Shown here one piece after another: positions 48,620 to 55,910 of a stretch of 64,000 nt of DNA. This stretch comes from Paractinoplanes bogorensis (GTDB lineage Bacteria; Actinomycetota; Actinomycetes; Mycobacteriales; Micromonosporaceae). Positions within the stretch are counted from its first letter, which is position 1. Each line of letters opens with the position of its first letter. A program made the translations under genes and the position numbers. The DNA is taken from assembly GCF_018829635.1 (NCBI RefSeq), contig NZ_JAHKKG010000009.1, positions 186,001 to 250,000 of the forward strand, written 5' to 3'. The notes beneath the pieces are model-generated. The model ran no database searches. It was not told the DNA's origin and worked only from the letters and a program-made list of their open reading frames with translations.

Positions 48620-49325
48620 CCACTTCGGCCGACCCCAGCACGTGCCCCTTGTGGTCCTGGACCTCGATCCGGCTGACGTTGCGCAGCTGGATCGAGCTGG
48701 CCCCGATCACCTTGGCGTTCCCGCTCGGCGTCGTGCCCCACACCATCGCCTGTTCCACCTCGCCCGAGGCGGCGCGGACCTGGCAGTGGAAGGGGCCGTC
48801 GCCGCCGAGCTTGCTCACGTCGAGGGCCACCGAGACACCCCAGGTCTTGGGGGTCAGCACCGCCTGACCGGCCATCCCACTGCCCTCGGCCGGCTCGAAC
48901 TGGGCCGTGACCAGCTGCGGGCTCGGCAGCACCTGGGCCGGCCGGTCCTCGCGGTTGACCCGGAGGACGCCGATGCCGATGGCCACCGCGACCAGCACCA
49001 CGGCCGCCGCGGCCAGCCAGCGGGCCCCGGCCTTGCGGCTCTGGCGCGACCGCTCGGCCCGCATCCGGCGCAGCAGGCCCTCGATGTTCTCGGCACTCGG
49101 CCGGGCCGACAGGCTGACCGGCGGCGCGGCCACCTCGGGGTCGTCGCGGTGGGCCTCGGGCAGGCGGCGCAGCAGTTCGGGCACGGCGGCCAGCCGGTCC
49201 AGCTCGTCGCGGCAGCGGTCGCAGTCGCGCAGGTGGGCGTCGAGCCGCTCGGTGTCGGCCTCGTCGAGACCGCCGAGCAGATAGCCGCCGAGCAGAAGGT
49301 GCAGCTCGTCGTGGTCGGGGCTCAT
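48612..49325 (-). CDS. Zinc-binding anti-sigma factor (RskA-like)
   Basis: This 237-aa protein has an N-terminal zinc anti-sigma motif HLRDCDRC (HX3CX2C). One transmembrane helix follows (WLAAAAVVLVAVAIGIGVL), then an extracytoplasmic RskA-type domain (VALDVSKLGGDGPFHCQVRAASG...). It holds the ECF sigma encoded immediately upstream at the membrane until a signal triggers release or proteolysis. ATG 49325 overlaps the sigma stop by ATGA. The long open frame to 50042 in this reading frame lies on top of the sigma gene and is not used. Confidence 0.9.
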   Translation of the reverse strand: MSPDHDELHLLLGGYLLGGLDEADTERLDAHLRDCDRCRDELDRLAAVPELLRRLPEAHRDDPEVAAPPVSLSARPSAENIEGLLRRMRAERSRQSRKAGARWLAAAAVVLVAVAIGIGVLRVNREDRPAQVLPSPQLVTAQFEPAEGSGMAGQAVLTPKTWGVSVALDVSKLGGDGPFHCQVRAASGEVEQAMVWGTTPSGNAKVIGASSIQLRNVSRIEVQDHKGHVLGSAEVVK

Positions 49326-49843
49326 CGCAGCACCCCCATCTCTTCGAACACCGTGCGCAGCGCCCGCACCGCGTAATAGGCCCGGGACTTGACCGTGCCC
49401 TCGGGCACCTCGAGCTTGCGGGCCGCGTCGGCCACGCTCTGCCCCTCGTAGTACATGGCCTTGACCACGGCCTGATGATCGGCCGACAGCCGCTGCAGCG
49501 CCTCGGCGACCAGCCAGCCCTCGACCATCTCGTCGACGTTGTCGGCCGACGGCATGTCGTTGACCGCGGCCTCGTCGGCCACCAGATGCGGCCGGCGCTG
49601 CTCGGCCCGCCACGCGTTGGTGACCACGTTGCGCGCGATGGTCAGCAGGTAGGAGCGGGTGCGGCCGCGGTCGGGGTCGAGATTGTCGATGTGCTTCCAG
49701 GCCCGCAGCAGAGTCTCCTGCACCAGGTCTTCGGCCCGGTGCCGGTCGTGCACATAACGCAGGATGAAGCTGAGCAGGACCGCATAATGCTCGGTGTAGA
49801 GCGCGGTCATCAGCTCCTCGTCGGGGCTCACCCGTCGCCTCAT
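49322..49843 (-). CDS. ECF RNA polymerase sigma factor (SigK-like)
   Basis: This 173-aa protein has region 2 (FILRYVHDRHRAEDLVQETLLRAWKHIDNLD, RSYLLTIARNVVTNAWRAEQRR) and region 4 (LSADHQAVVKAMYYEGQSVADAARKLEVPEGTVKSRAYYAVRALR). It lacks extra domains. GAAGGCGG lies 6-7 nt before the ATG. With the overlapping anti-sigma gene it forms a classic membrane-linked stress switch. The target promoter motif was not identified here. Confidence 0.92.
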   Translation of the reverse strand: MRRRVSPDEELMTALYTEHYAVLLSFILRYVHDRHRAEDLVQETLLRAWKHIDNLDPDRGRTRSYLLTIARNVVTNAWRAEQRRPHLVADEAAVNDMPSADNVDEMVEGWLVAEALQRLSADHQAVVKAMYYEGQSVADAARKLEVPEGTVKSRAYYAVRALRTVFEEMGVLR

Positions 49844-50002
49844 CCGCGCCCGCCTTCTCGAACGTCCGGTTCGCCACCACGTTGTACACCGCGGCGGCCC
49901 GGGTGGTTCGACCGGGCACGCTTTTACCCTCGCAGGTCACTGCCTCTCCCGGGCCGCTTCGGCACCGGCGAGTCTTTGCACGGGCAGGCCACAATGCAGA
50001 AC

Positions 50003-50035
50003 GATGCCCGGTCCCCCTCGCCGGGACCGGGCATC
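50003..50035 (-). terminator. Hairpin downstream of neprosin-like gene
   Basis: A perfect 13-bp stem GATGCCCGGTCCC/GGGACCGGGCATC with a 7-nt loop lies about 20 bp past the stop of the minus-strand neprosin-like gene. There is no clear T-run on that strand, so it is a stem-only terminator candidate. Confidence 0.6.
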
Positions 50036-50055
50036 GCGTCATATATGCCGACTCG

Positions 50056-51174
50056 TCAGCAGAATCCTGAACCCGGACCCCCGTACCGGAAGGAACGCAA
50101 CGAGATCGGCGAAACCGGATAGATCTTGGAATTGGTGCTGCGGATATACATGTCGATCTTGTCGGTCGTCGGACCGTCGATGAACGAGACGCTCGAGACG
50201 CGGGCCGCGGCGTCCTTCACGGCGTCGGTGCCGTTACCCATGTCGGTGCACGGGTTGTCGCTGATCGTCGCGACCTCGCCGAAGACCTGCACGTAGCCGG
50301 AGCGGTTGAACTTGACGCCCTGGTCGTTCCAGTTCGACTCGGGGAAGTAACCGATCCACGACGTGTCGTAGGCGATCCACCAGCCCTTGTCGTAGTACTG
50401 GATGCCGAACTTCTTGGTCACGCCGTAGCTGAGCGTCGCACCCGGGTTGATCTCGCCGTCGGCCTGGACCCAGCCGCATTTGTTGTAGCAGGTGGGCTTG
50501 CCGTTGACCCAGTGGAAGACGAACAGGTGCGGGTCGTCGTCGCCGTTGACCAGGCGGTCGACCGTCCAGCCGACCTCGACCGTCTGCTGCCCGTCGGCCG
50601 ACTGCAGGGCCAGCTCGGCCAGCGTGTGGTAGTCGGTCTTGTCGAGCTCGGGCTTGCCGATCGTGATGTTGGCGTAGACGCCGGCGCTGTCGGCGGCCGT
50701 CGATCCGACGTTGTACAGGTAGTTGACCTTGGTCTCGGCCTTGAGGCCGAGCGGCTGCGGCGGCGGCGGGACCTCATCGGTCTCCTCCGACTTCATGACG
50801 CCGCCCTTGATGCTGCGGCCCTTCGGCGCCTCCACCGCCTCGGGGACCAGCGAGCTGTCGGGCTCGGCCAGCGCGGCCGAGAGGCCCTGGTCCTTGAGCG
50901 ACTTGCTGCTGGCACCGTCGCGGCCGGCGCGGATCTTCTTAGGAGCGTCGCCCCAGGGGAGCTTCGGCGGCGGCGTCGCGTCCAGGTCTTCGTCGGCGAT
51001 GGGGATGTCGGGGTCGGATGAGTCGGGAGCGTCAGCGGCGGCCGGAGCGCTGCTCGCCTCAGGCGGGCTCGCGATCTGGTCGGCGCCCGCGTTGACCGTG
51101 GAGACGACGCCGATGGCGCCGATCACGGCGATCGCTAGGCCGGCGGCCAGGAGACCGCGGCGTGACTTCAACAC
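50056..51174 (-). CDS. Secreted neprosin-domain protein (putative prolyl endopeptidase family)
   Basis: This 372-aa protein has a signal peptide/anchor (GLLAAGLAIAVIGAIGVVSTVNA), a Pro/Ser/Asp-rich linker and a C-terminal domain of the neprosin (DUF239) type. That domain has GVYANITIGKPELDK, VEVGWTVDRLVNGDDDPHLFVFHWVNGKPTCYNKCGWVQ, WWIAYDTSWIGYFPES and YVQVFGEV. Paired Cys residues fit an extracellular protein. Plant neprosin cleaves after proline with catalytic glutamates; activity of bacterial forms is less certain. The GTG start at 51174 is preceded by GAGGACGG. It is monocistronic. Confidence 0.75.
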   Translation of the reverse strand: MLKSRRGLLAAGLAIAVIGAIGVVSTVNAGADQIASPPEASSAPAAADAPDSSDPDIPIADEDLDATPPPKLPWGDAPKKIRAGRDGASSKSLKDQGLSAALAEPDSSLVPEAVEAPKGRSIKGGVMKSEETDEVPPPPQPLGLKAETKVNYLYNVGSTAADSAGVYANITIGKPELDKTDYHTLAELALQSADGQQTVEVGWTVDRLVNGDDDPHLFVFHWVNGKPTCYNKCGWVQADGEINPGATLSYGVTKKFGIQYYDKGWWIAYDTSWIGYFPESNWNDQGVKFNRSGYVQVFGEVATISDNPCTDMGNGTDAVKDAAARVSSVSFIDGPTTDKIDMYIRSTNSKIYPVSPISLRSFRYGGPGSGFC

Positions 51175-51439
51175 TTGTCCGTCCTCGTTGATCGGGGGTT
51201 CGGAGGGAGCGGGCGAGGTGGGCCTCCGGCACCGGTTCTCGGCGGCGACGTCACCATATAGCTTTCTCGATTGCCCAGCGCCTGCTCAGAACGATTTCCG
51301 CCTTAACGGCTGAGGCGCTGAGCCGATCCGGTGATACATCGGTGCATTTCGTTGACGGAGCGTATCCGCACGACTCCGGAGGGCCGTCATTCACACACTG
51401 TTAGGAAAGAGGCTAAGTGCCACGAGCTTCTTTCAGGTC

Positions 51440-51445
51440 TAGCGT
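51440..51445 (+). promoter_or_regulatory. Leaderless-type -10 (TAGCGT) of corA
   Basis: TAGCGT lies exactly 6 nt before the corA ATG at 51452, with no ribosome site between. The rest of the 277-bp gap 51175-51451 shows no gene. No -35 consensus was recognised. Confidence 0.5.
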
Positions 51446-51451
51446 GAGTTC

Positions 51452-52444
51452 ATGGCCGCGATCACGGTGGTGGCGTTCACCGGCGATACCGTCGAGAGGC
51501 ACTCGGTGGCCGATGTGGCCGGTCTCCTCGAGCGCCCGGAAACGCTTGTCTGGGTGGATATTCCGGAATGCAGCGACGAGGCCGTGACCATGCTGACCGA
51601 CGTGCTACATTGCCACCCCCTGGCCGTCCGTGACTGTATGCAACGGAATCGCGTGCCACGTGTCCGGATATATCCGCATCAACAACTCCTGATCTTGCAC
51701 GGTCCGGAGCGCGGACCATCCGGGCATATCCACTATCTCGAACTGGATCAGTTGATCGGCGATAAATATGTCGTCACCGTGCACGGTCCGATCAATCCGA
51801 ATCTGTCCATCGAGATCGCACTCCGGGAGACCGACGCGGTTCGCCGCCGGCTCGAAAGTGGACGATTCCGGCCCTCCTCGCCGTACGAGCTCTCGCACGC
51901 GATCACCTCGGCCCTGACCCACGGGCTCGAGGCCTTCATCGAGGAACTGACCTCCGACGTGTGGCAGCTCGAGCAGCGGGTCACCGGCGGCCACATGGGC
52001 AACCCGGAGGCCTTCCTCGAAGAGCTGTTCCAGGCCCGGCACGGCCTGCTCGCCGTACGGACCATGGGCGCACTCGGCGCCGAGGTGTACGGCCGGATAG
52101 CGGCCCTGGGCACGCGCGTGCCGGCCGAGGAACTACCCCTGATCAACGACGTGGTCGACCAGCTCAACCGCATCCGGGCCCTGGCCGACGGCGAACGCGA
52201 GTACCTCCAGGGCGTGATCGAGTTCTACCGCGTACGGGCCGAGACCAAGATGACGATCGCCGCCGAGCGCCTGGCCGTGATCGCCGTGGTGACGTTGCCG
52301 ATCACCGCACTGTCGTCCATCTACGGCATGAACGTCATCGTCCACGACACCACCCAGACAACCCAGCTCATCGTCATCCTGAGCATCATGGCCGTGATGT
52401 CCGCCCTCCTGCTGACCTGGGCCAAGCGACGCGGCTGGTGGTAG
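51452..52444 (+). CDS. corA: CorA-family divalent metal (Mg2+/Co2+) channel
   Basis: This 330-aa protein has a long cytoplasmic N-domain, the stalk helix (EYLQGVIEFYRVRAETKMTIAAERLAVIAVVTLPITALSSIYGMNV) and two C-terminal transmembrane helices. The pore signature YGMN is in SSIYGMNV, and the protein ends in a basic KRRGWW. CorA forms a pentameric inner-membrane channel for Mg2+ or related ions. The N-terminal HCHPLAVRDCMQRNRVPRV matches family members that use DC at this position. It is monocistronic. Confidence 0.93.
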   Translation: MAAITVVAFTGDTVERHSVADVAGLLERPETLVWVDIPECSDEAVTMLTDVLHCHPLAVRDCMQRNRVPRVRIYPHQQLLILHGPERGPSGHIHYLELDQLIGDKYVVTVHGPINPNLSIEIALRETDAVRRRLESGRFRPSSPYELSHAITSALTHGLEAFIEELTSDVWQLEQRVTGGHMGNPEAFLEELFQARHGLLAVRTMGALGAEVYGRIAALGTRVPAEELPLINDVVDQLNRIRALADGEREYLQGVIEFYRVRAETKMTIAAERLAVIAVVTLPITALSSIYGMNVIVHDTTQTTQLIVILSIMAVMSALLLTWAKRRGWW

Positions 52445-52518
52445 TCCCCTCCCAAAATCCGGACTTCGCAACACTGTGACGCGTGTCCGGCTAGCCTTGG
52501 CGGCGATGTGGCGGTAAA

Positions 52519-52535
52519 CCTATAGGACTGATAGG
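52519..52535. promoter_or_regulatory. Inverted repeat CCTAT-N7-ATAGG upstream of cysteine dioxygenase
   Basis: A 5-bp inverted repeat with a 7-nt spacer lies 27 bp before the GTG start, in an AT-richer patch. It is a possible operator or promoter element for the cysteine dioxygenase/rhodanese pair. The repeat is short, so this is tentative. Confidence 0.35.
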
Positions 52536-52561
52536 CAATGTATGCAAAGCGAGGAGCTCCC

Positions 52562-53029
52562 GTGACCGCGACCGCAGTCGACGCCCGACTCGACCATCTC
52601 GCCATCGCGACCCGTTACGCCGCCACGCCCGAGCAGTGGCCGCTGGCGCCCCGGTTCAACCCGGTCGAGCGCTGGTACCACCGGCTGCACGTCGCCGACG
52701 ACCACGAGGTCTGGCTGCTGACCTGGCTGCCCGGCCAGGGCACCGAGTGGCACGACCACGGCGGCTCGGCCGGCGCGTTCCACGTGTTCGGCGGCACCCT
52801 CACCGAAGACACCGTCGACGCGTCCGGCCGCGCCACCGCGCGTGAGCTGGGCGAGGGTGCCGGCCGCCGGTTCGGCGAACACCACGTGCACCGGATGACC
52901 AACCGTTCGAACGTGCCCGCCGTCAGCGTGCACGTCTACGGGCCCGCGCTCACCACGATGACCAAATATCGTCTCGGCGCCGCGGGTCTCGAGGTGCTCA
53001 CCGTCGAGCGGGCCGGCGCGCAATGGTGA
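52562..53029 (+). CDS. Cysteine dioxygenase type I-like cupin
   Basis: The 155-aa cupin from GTG 52562 (GAGGAG 5 nt upstream) has RLHVADDHEVWLLTWLPGQGTEWHDHGGSAGAFHVFGG with iron ligands His64 and His66. A third ligand His is in VSVHVYGPALTTMTKY. This is the CDO pattern: oxidation of L-cysteine to cysteine sulfinate with non-haem iron. The TEWHDHGGSxGA motif supports CDO over general cupins. It overlaps the rhodanese gene by 7 bp, suggesting coupled sulfur metabolism. Confidence 0.87.
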   Translation: MTATAVDARLDHLAIATRYAATPEQWPLAPRFNPVERWYHRLHVADDHEVWLLTWLPGQGTEWHDHGGSAGAFHVFGGTLTEDTVDASGRATARELGEGAGRRFGEHHVHRMTNRSNVPAVSVHVYGPALTTMTKYRLGAAGLEVLTVERAGAQW

Positions 53030-53433
53030 CCGTGGCCCCGCCCGGCTCCCTGGGCATCGACGAGATCCTGGCCAACGCGCGCACCCGGCTGACCCGGGTC
53101 GGCCCGCACGAGACGGCCGCCGCGATCGGCCGCGGTGCCGTGCTGGTCGACATCCGCCCGGCCGCCCAGCGGGCCGAGTTCGGCGAGATCCCGGGCGCCG
53201 TGATCATCGAGCGCAACGTGCTCGAGTGGCGCCTCGACCCGCGCAGCGAGGCTCGCCTCCCGTTCGCCGGCAGCTACGCGCTCGAGGTGATCGTGACCTG
53301 CCAGGAGGGCTACACGAGCAGCTTGGCCGCGGCCGCCCTGCAGGACCTGGGCCTGTCACGGGCGACCGACCTCGACGGCGGTTTCGCCGCGTGGCGCGAC
53401 GCCGGCCTGCCGACAATTCCGGGTTCCTCCTAA
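53023..53433 (+). CDS. Rhodanese-like sulfurtransferase
   Basis: This 136-aa single rhodanese domain has AVLVDIRPAAQRAEFGEIPGAVIIERNVLEWRLDP, the active-site loop VTCQEGYTSSLAAAALQDLG with Cys93, and DLDGGFAAWRDAGLP. It carries sulfane sulfur as a persulfide. Overlap with the cysteine dioxygenase gene indicates that both act in cysteine or sulfide disposal, a pairing common in actinobacteria. Confidence 0.88.
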   Translation: MVTVAPPGSLGIDEILANARTRLTRVGPHETAAAIGRGAVLVDIRPAAQRAEFGEIPGAVIIERNVLEWRLDPRSEARLPFAGSYALEVIVTCQEGYTSSLAAAALQDLGLSRATDLDGGFAAWRDAGLPTIPGSS

Positions 53434-53481
53434 GGGAAGAACCCGTTCCGGGCCCGTACGGAAGGAAATAGCGTCCCCGTC

Positions 53482-53712
53482 ATGTGGTGGCGCATCTCGC
53501 TCTTCATCGTCGGGCTGTACTTCGTCGTCCGCGCGGTCGCCGAGCCGTTCGTGATCGACTTCGGCGACCCGGCGACCTATCAGAACGACTGGGGCGGCCC
53601 CAACCTGCTGGGCGTCTTAGCCGTCCACATGGGACCCGGCGTGCTGGCGGCGGCCCTCATGCTTCTCTGGATCCGGCGCCGCCGGCGCATCCTGGCCGCT
53701 GCGAACGGCTAG
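53482..53712 (+). CDS. Small membrane protein, function unknown
   Basis: This 76-aa protein has two hydrophobic segments (ISLFIVGLYFVVRAVAEPFVI and LLGVLAVHMGPGVLAAALMLLWI) and a basic RRRRR tail. TAGCGT (53469-53474) lies 7 nt before the ATG, the same leaderless promoter word as corA and fluC here, which supports reality. The last third overlaps antisense with the C-terminal codons of the convergent MFS gene by 96 bp. I do not recognise a family. Confidence 0.6.
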   Translation: MWWRISLFIVGLYFVVRAVAEPFVIDFGDPATYQNDWGGPNLLGVLAVHMGPGVLAAALMLLWIRRRRRILAAANG

Positions 53713-55113
53713 CCGCGGCAGCAGGAAGGACAGGCCGAAGGCGGCCGCCAGCAGCAGGAACGCCACCCCGGCGGTGAAGATCGTGGCGTCCTGGAAGCCG
53801 TGCCGCGGCACCAGCGCGAAGAAGATCGTGCCGAGCACGGCGATGCCGAACGCGCCGCCGAGCTGCTGCACCGAGGTCAGCGCCCCGGACGCGGATCCGG
53901 TCTCCTCGTCGTCCACGCCGGCCAGCACGATGTTGAAGAACGGTGCCATCGCCAGCCCCATGCCGGCCCCGATCACGACCAGCGCCGGGATCAGGTGCCA
54001 CGGGGTGATGGTCGCGCCGGCCAGCCACGCCGTGAACCCGAACCCGACCGTGCCCGCCATCATCACGCCGGTGCCGATCTGCAGCAGCTTGCGGCCGAGC
54101 CGCTCGCTGAGCCCGGAACCGGCCGCCACGAAGCCCGCGACCGACCCGAGCGCCTGCGGCAACGTGGTCAGGCCGGCCTTGAGCGGCGACCAGCCCAGGC
54201 CGATCTGCACATAGAAGGTGAAGACCAGCCCGGTGCCGATCAGGGCGGCGAAGAAGACCAGGCCGACCGCGAGCCCGCCGCTGAACGCACGCTTGCGGAA
54301 CAGGCTCGGGGCGACCAGCGGGTCGAGGCCTCGGCGCTCGCGGCGGGACTCGTGGATCGAGAACAGTCCGAACACCGCCAGCCCGGCCGCCAGCATCACG
54401 AAGCACCAGACCGGCCAGTCCAGTTCGCGTCCCTGCACCAGCGGGTAGAGCAGCAGGAAGGCTCCGACTGCGGCCAGCACAACACCCAACCAGTCCAAGC
54501 GGGGAGCCCGTACGCTGCGGAACTCGGGCAGGAACCGCAGCGCGCCGACCACGGCGAAGATCCCCAGTGGCAGGTTGACGAAGAAGATCATCCGCCAGCC
54601 GGTCCCGAAGAAGTCGGCGTCGACCAGCCAGCCGGCCAGGATCGGGCCACCGACCGACGACAGGCCCATCACCGGGCCGAACGCGCCGAACGCCTTGGCC
54701 TGCTCGGACGGCGCGAACATCTGCTTGATCATGCCGAGGCCCTGGGGCAGCATCACCGCGCCGAACAGGCCCTGGACGGCCCGGCCGACGATCAGCTGGC
54801 CCGGGGTCTGGGCCAGGCCGCAGGCGAGCGAGGCCAGTGTGAACCCGGCCGCGCCGATCAGGAACAGCCGGCGCCGGCCGAAGATGTCGCCCAGCCGGCC
54901 CCCGGTGAGCAAGCCGATGGCCATGGACAGGGTGTACGCCGCCCCGAGCCACTGGATCAGGCTGTACGACCCGCCGAGCTCGGCCCGGATGGCCGGCCCG
55001 GCGATGTTGGTGACCAGCGCATCGAGGAGATCCATCACCTCGACCGACAGGATCACGAAGAGCGCGACCCAGCGCCAGCGGTAGTTCGAACACTGTTCGT
55101 CCATCACGAACAT
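53617..55113 (-). CDS. MFS efflux transporter, DHA2 (14-helix) family
   Basis: This 498-aa protein has EVMDLLDALVTNIAGPAI, GGRLGDIFGRRRLFLIGAAGFTLASLACGLA (motif A), VGRAVQGLFGAVMLPQGLGMIKQMF and GGPILAGWLVDADFFGTGWRMIFFVNLPLGIFAVV. That is the DHA2 drug exporter pattern. It is divergent from a TetR gene, with operator palindromes covering the start region. ATG 55113 is chosen; ATG 55104 is also possible. The longer frame to 55941 lies over the tetR gene. The C-terminal tail is polar and overlaps the small membrane protein gene. Confidence 0.9.
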   Translation of the reverse strand: MFVMDEQCSNYRWRWVALFVILSVEVMDLLDALVTNIAGPAIRAELGGSYSLIQWLGAAYTLSMAIGLLTGGRLGDIFGRRRLFLIGAAGFTLASLACGLAQTPGQLIVGRAVQGLFGAVMLPQGLGMIKQMFAPSEQAKAFGAFGPVMGLSSVGGPILAGWLVDADFFGTGWRMIFFVNLPLGIFAVVGALRFLPEFRSVRAPRLDWLGVVLAAVGAFLLLYPLVQGRELDWPVWCFVMLAAGLAVFGLFSIHESRRERRGLDPLVAPSLFRKRAFSGGLAVGLVFFAALIGTGLVFTFYVQIGLGWSPLKAGLTTLPQALGSVAGFVAAGSGLSERLGRKLLQIGTGVMMAGTVGFGFTAWLAGATITPWHLIPALVVIGAGMGLAMAPFFNIVLAGVDDEETGSASGALTSVQQLGGAFGIAVLGTIFFALVPRHGFQDATIFTAGVAFLLLAAAFGLSFLLPRLAVRSGQDAPAAPDPEKHEGRRQHAGSHVDG

Positions 55114-55136
55114 CGTTCTACTAGCGAACGGCGTTC
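55088..55136. promoter_or_regulatory. Three GAACnnnGTTC palindromes between MFS and tetR genes
   Basis: GAACACTGTTC (55088-55098), GAACATCGTTC (55108-55118) and GAACGGCGTTC (55126-55136, extendable to CGAACGGCGTTCG) are spaced 20 and 18 bp centre to centre. They cover the MFS start codon and the upstream side of the tetR promoter. They are the likely operators of the TetR protein encoded alongside. Confidence 0.75.
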
Positions 55137-55158
55137 GCGTCAAAGTAAATTGCCGACG

Positions 55159-55875
55159 ATGACTGAGCTCAACTGGCCCCCCGGTGCCCGGCGCCGCGCC
55201 CGTCCCGCCAAAAATCCGCTGACCCGGCCCGAGATCGTCCGCACGGCACTGCGCCTCGTCCAGAGCGAGGGCATCGACGCAGTGAGCATGCGACGGCTGG
55301 CGGCCGAGTTCGATACCGGCCCGGCCAGCCTCTACGCCCACGTCACGAACAAGGACGAGCTGCTTCAGCTGATGTTCGACGAGATGTGCGGGCTGATCAC
55401 CATCCCCGAGCTCGACCCGCCGCGGTGGCAGGAGCAGGTCAAGGAACTGGCCCGATCCGGCCACGCGGCGCTGGTGGCGCACAACGACCTGGCCCGGGCG
55501 GCCCTCGCGACCATCCCGACCGGCCCCAACGCGCTGCTCGTGTCCGACGCGATGCTGGGCATGATGCTGGCCGGCGGCATCCCGGCCCGGATCGCGACCT
55601 GGGCGATGGACCGGATCTTCCTCTACATCACCTCGGACGCCTACGAGTATTCGATCTGGCGACGCCAGGTGCGCGAGGCCGGCAGCGACAAGACCACCTA
55701 CATCGGACAGCTGGGCGCCGAGGTCCAGTCCTATTTCGACCAGTTGCCGCCCGACCTCTATCCGAACGTGCGCCGGCACGCGTCCGAGCTGATGGGCGGG
55801 ACCCCCGAAGACCGCTTCGACCTCGGCCTCGACCTGCTGGTTGACGGATTGGTCAGGTACGCGGCAAATCAGTAG
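55159..55875 (+). CDS. TetR-family repressor (TetR_C_1 type), likely of adjacent MFS pump
   Basis: This 238-aa protein has an N-terminal basic arm and a TetR HTH (LTRPEIVRTALRLVQSEGIDAVSMRRLAAEFDTGPASLYAHVTNKDELLQLMFDEM). A C-terminal ligand domain of the tetracycline-repressor class follows. TAAATT lies 7 nt before the ATG, giving a leaderless promoter whose -35 area overlaps the third GAACGGCGTTC palindrome. This supports autoregulation and repression of the divergent efflux gene. Confidence 0.9.
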   Translation: MTELNWPPGARRRARPAKNPLTRPEIVRTALRLVQSEGIDAVSMRRLAAEFDTGPASLYAHVTNKDELLQLMFDEMCGLITIPELDPPRWQEQVKELARSGHAALVAHNDLARAALATIPTGPNALLVSDAMLGMMLAGGIPARIATWAMDRIFLYITSDAYEYSIWRRQVREAGSDKTTYIGQLGAEVQSYFDQLPPDLYPNVRRHASELMGGTPEDRFDLGLDLLVDGLVRYAANQ

Positions 55876-55910
55876 TAGTTGATCGCCCGTCCGATGTTGA
55901 TACTGGGACC

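Noticed and set aside
53421..53444. GGGTTC...GAACCC hairpin after the rhodanese gene
   Set aside because: Only 6-bp arms with a 12-nt loop and no T-run; too weak to call a terminator.
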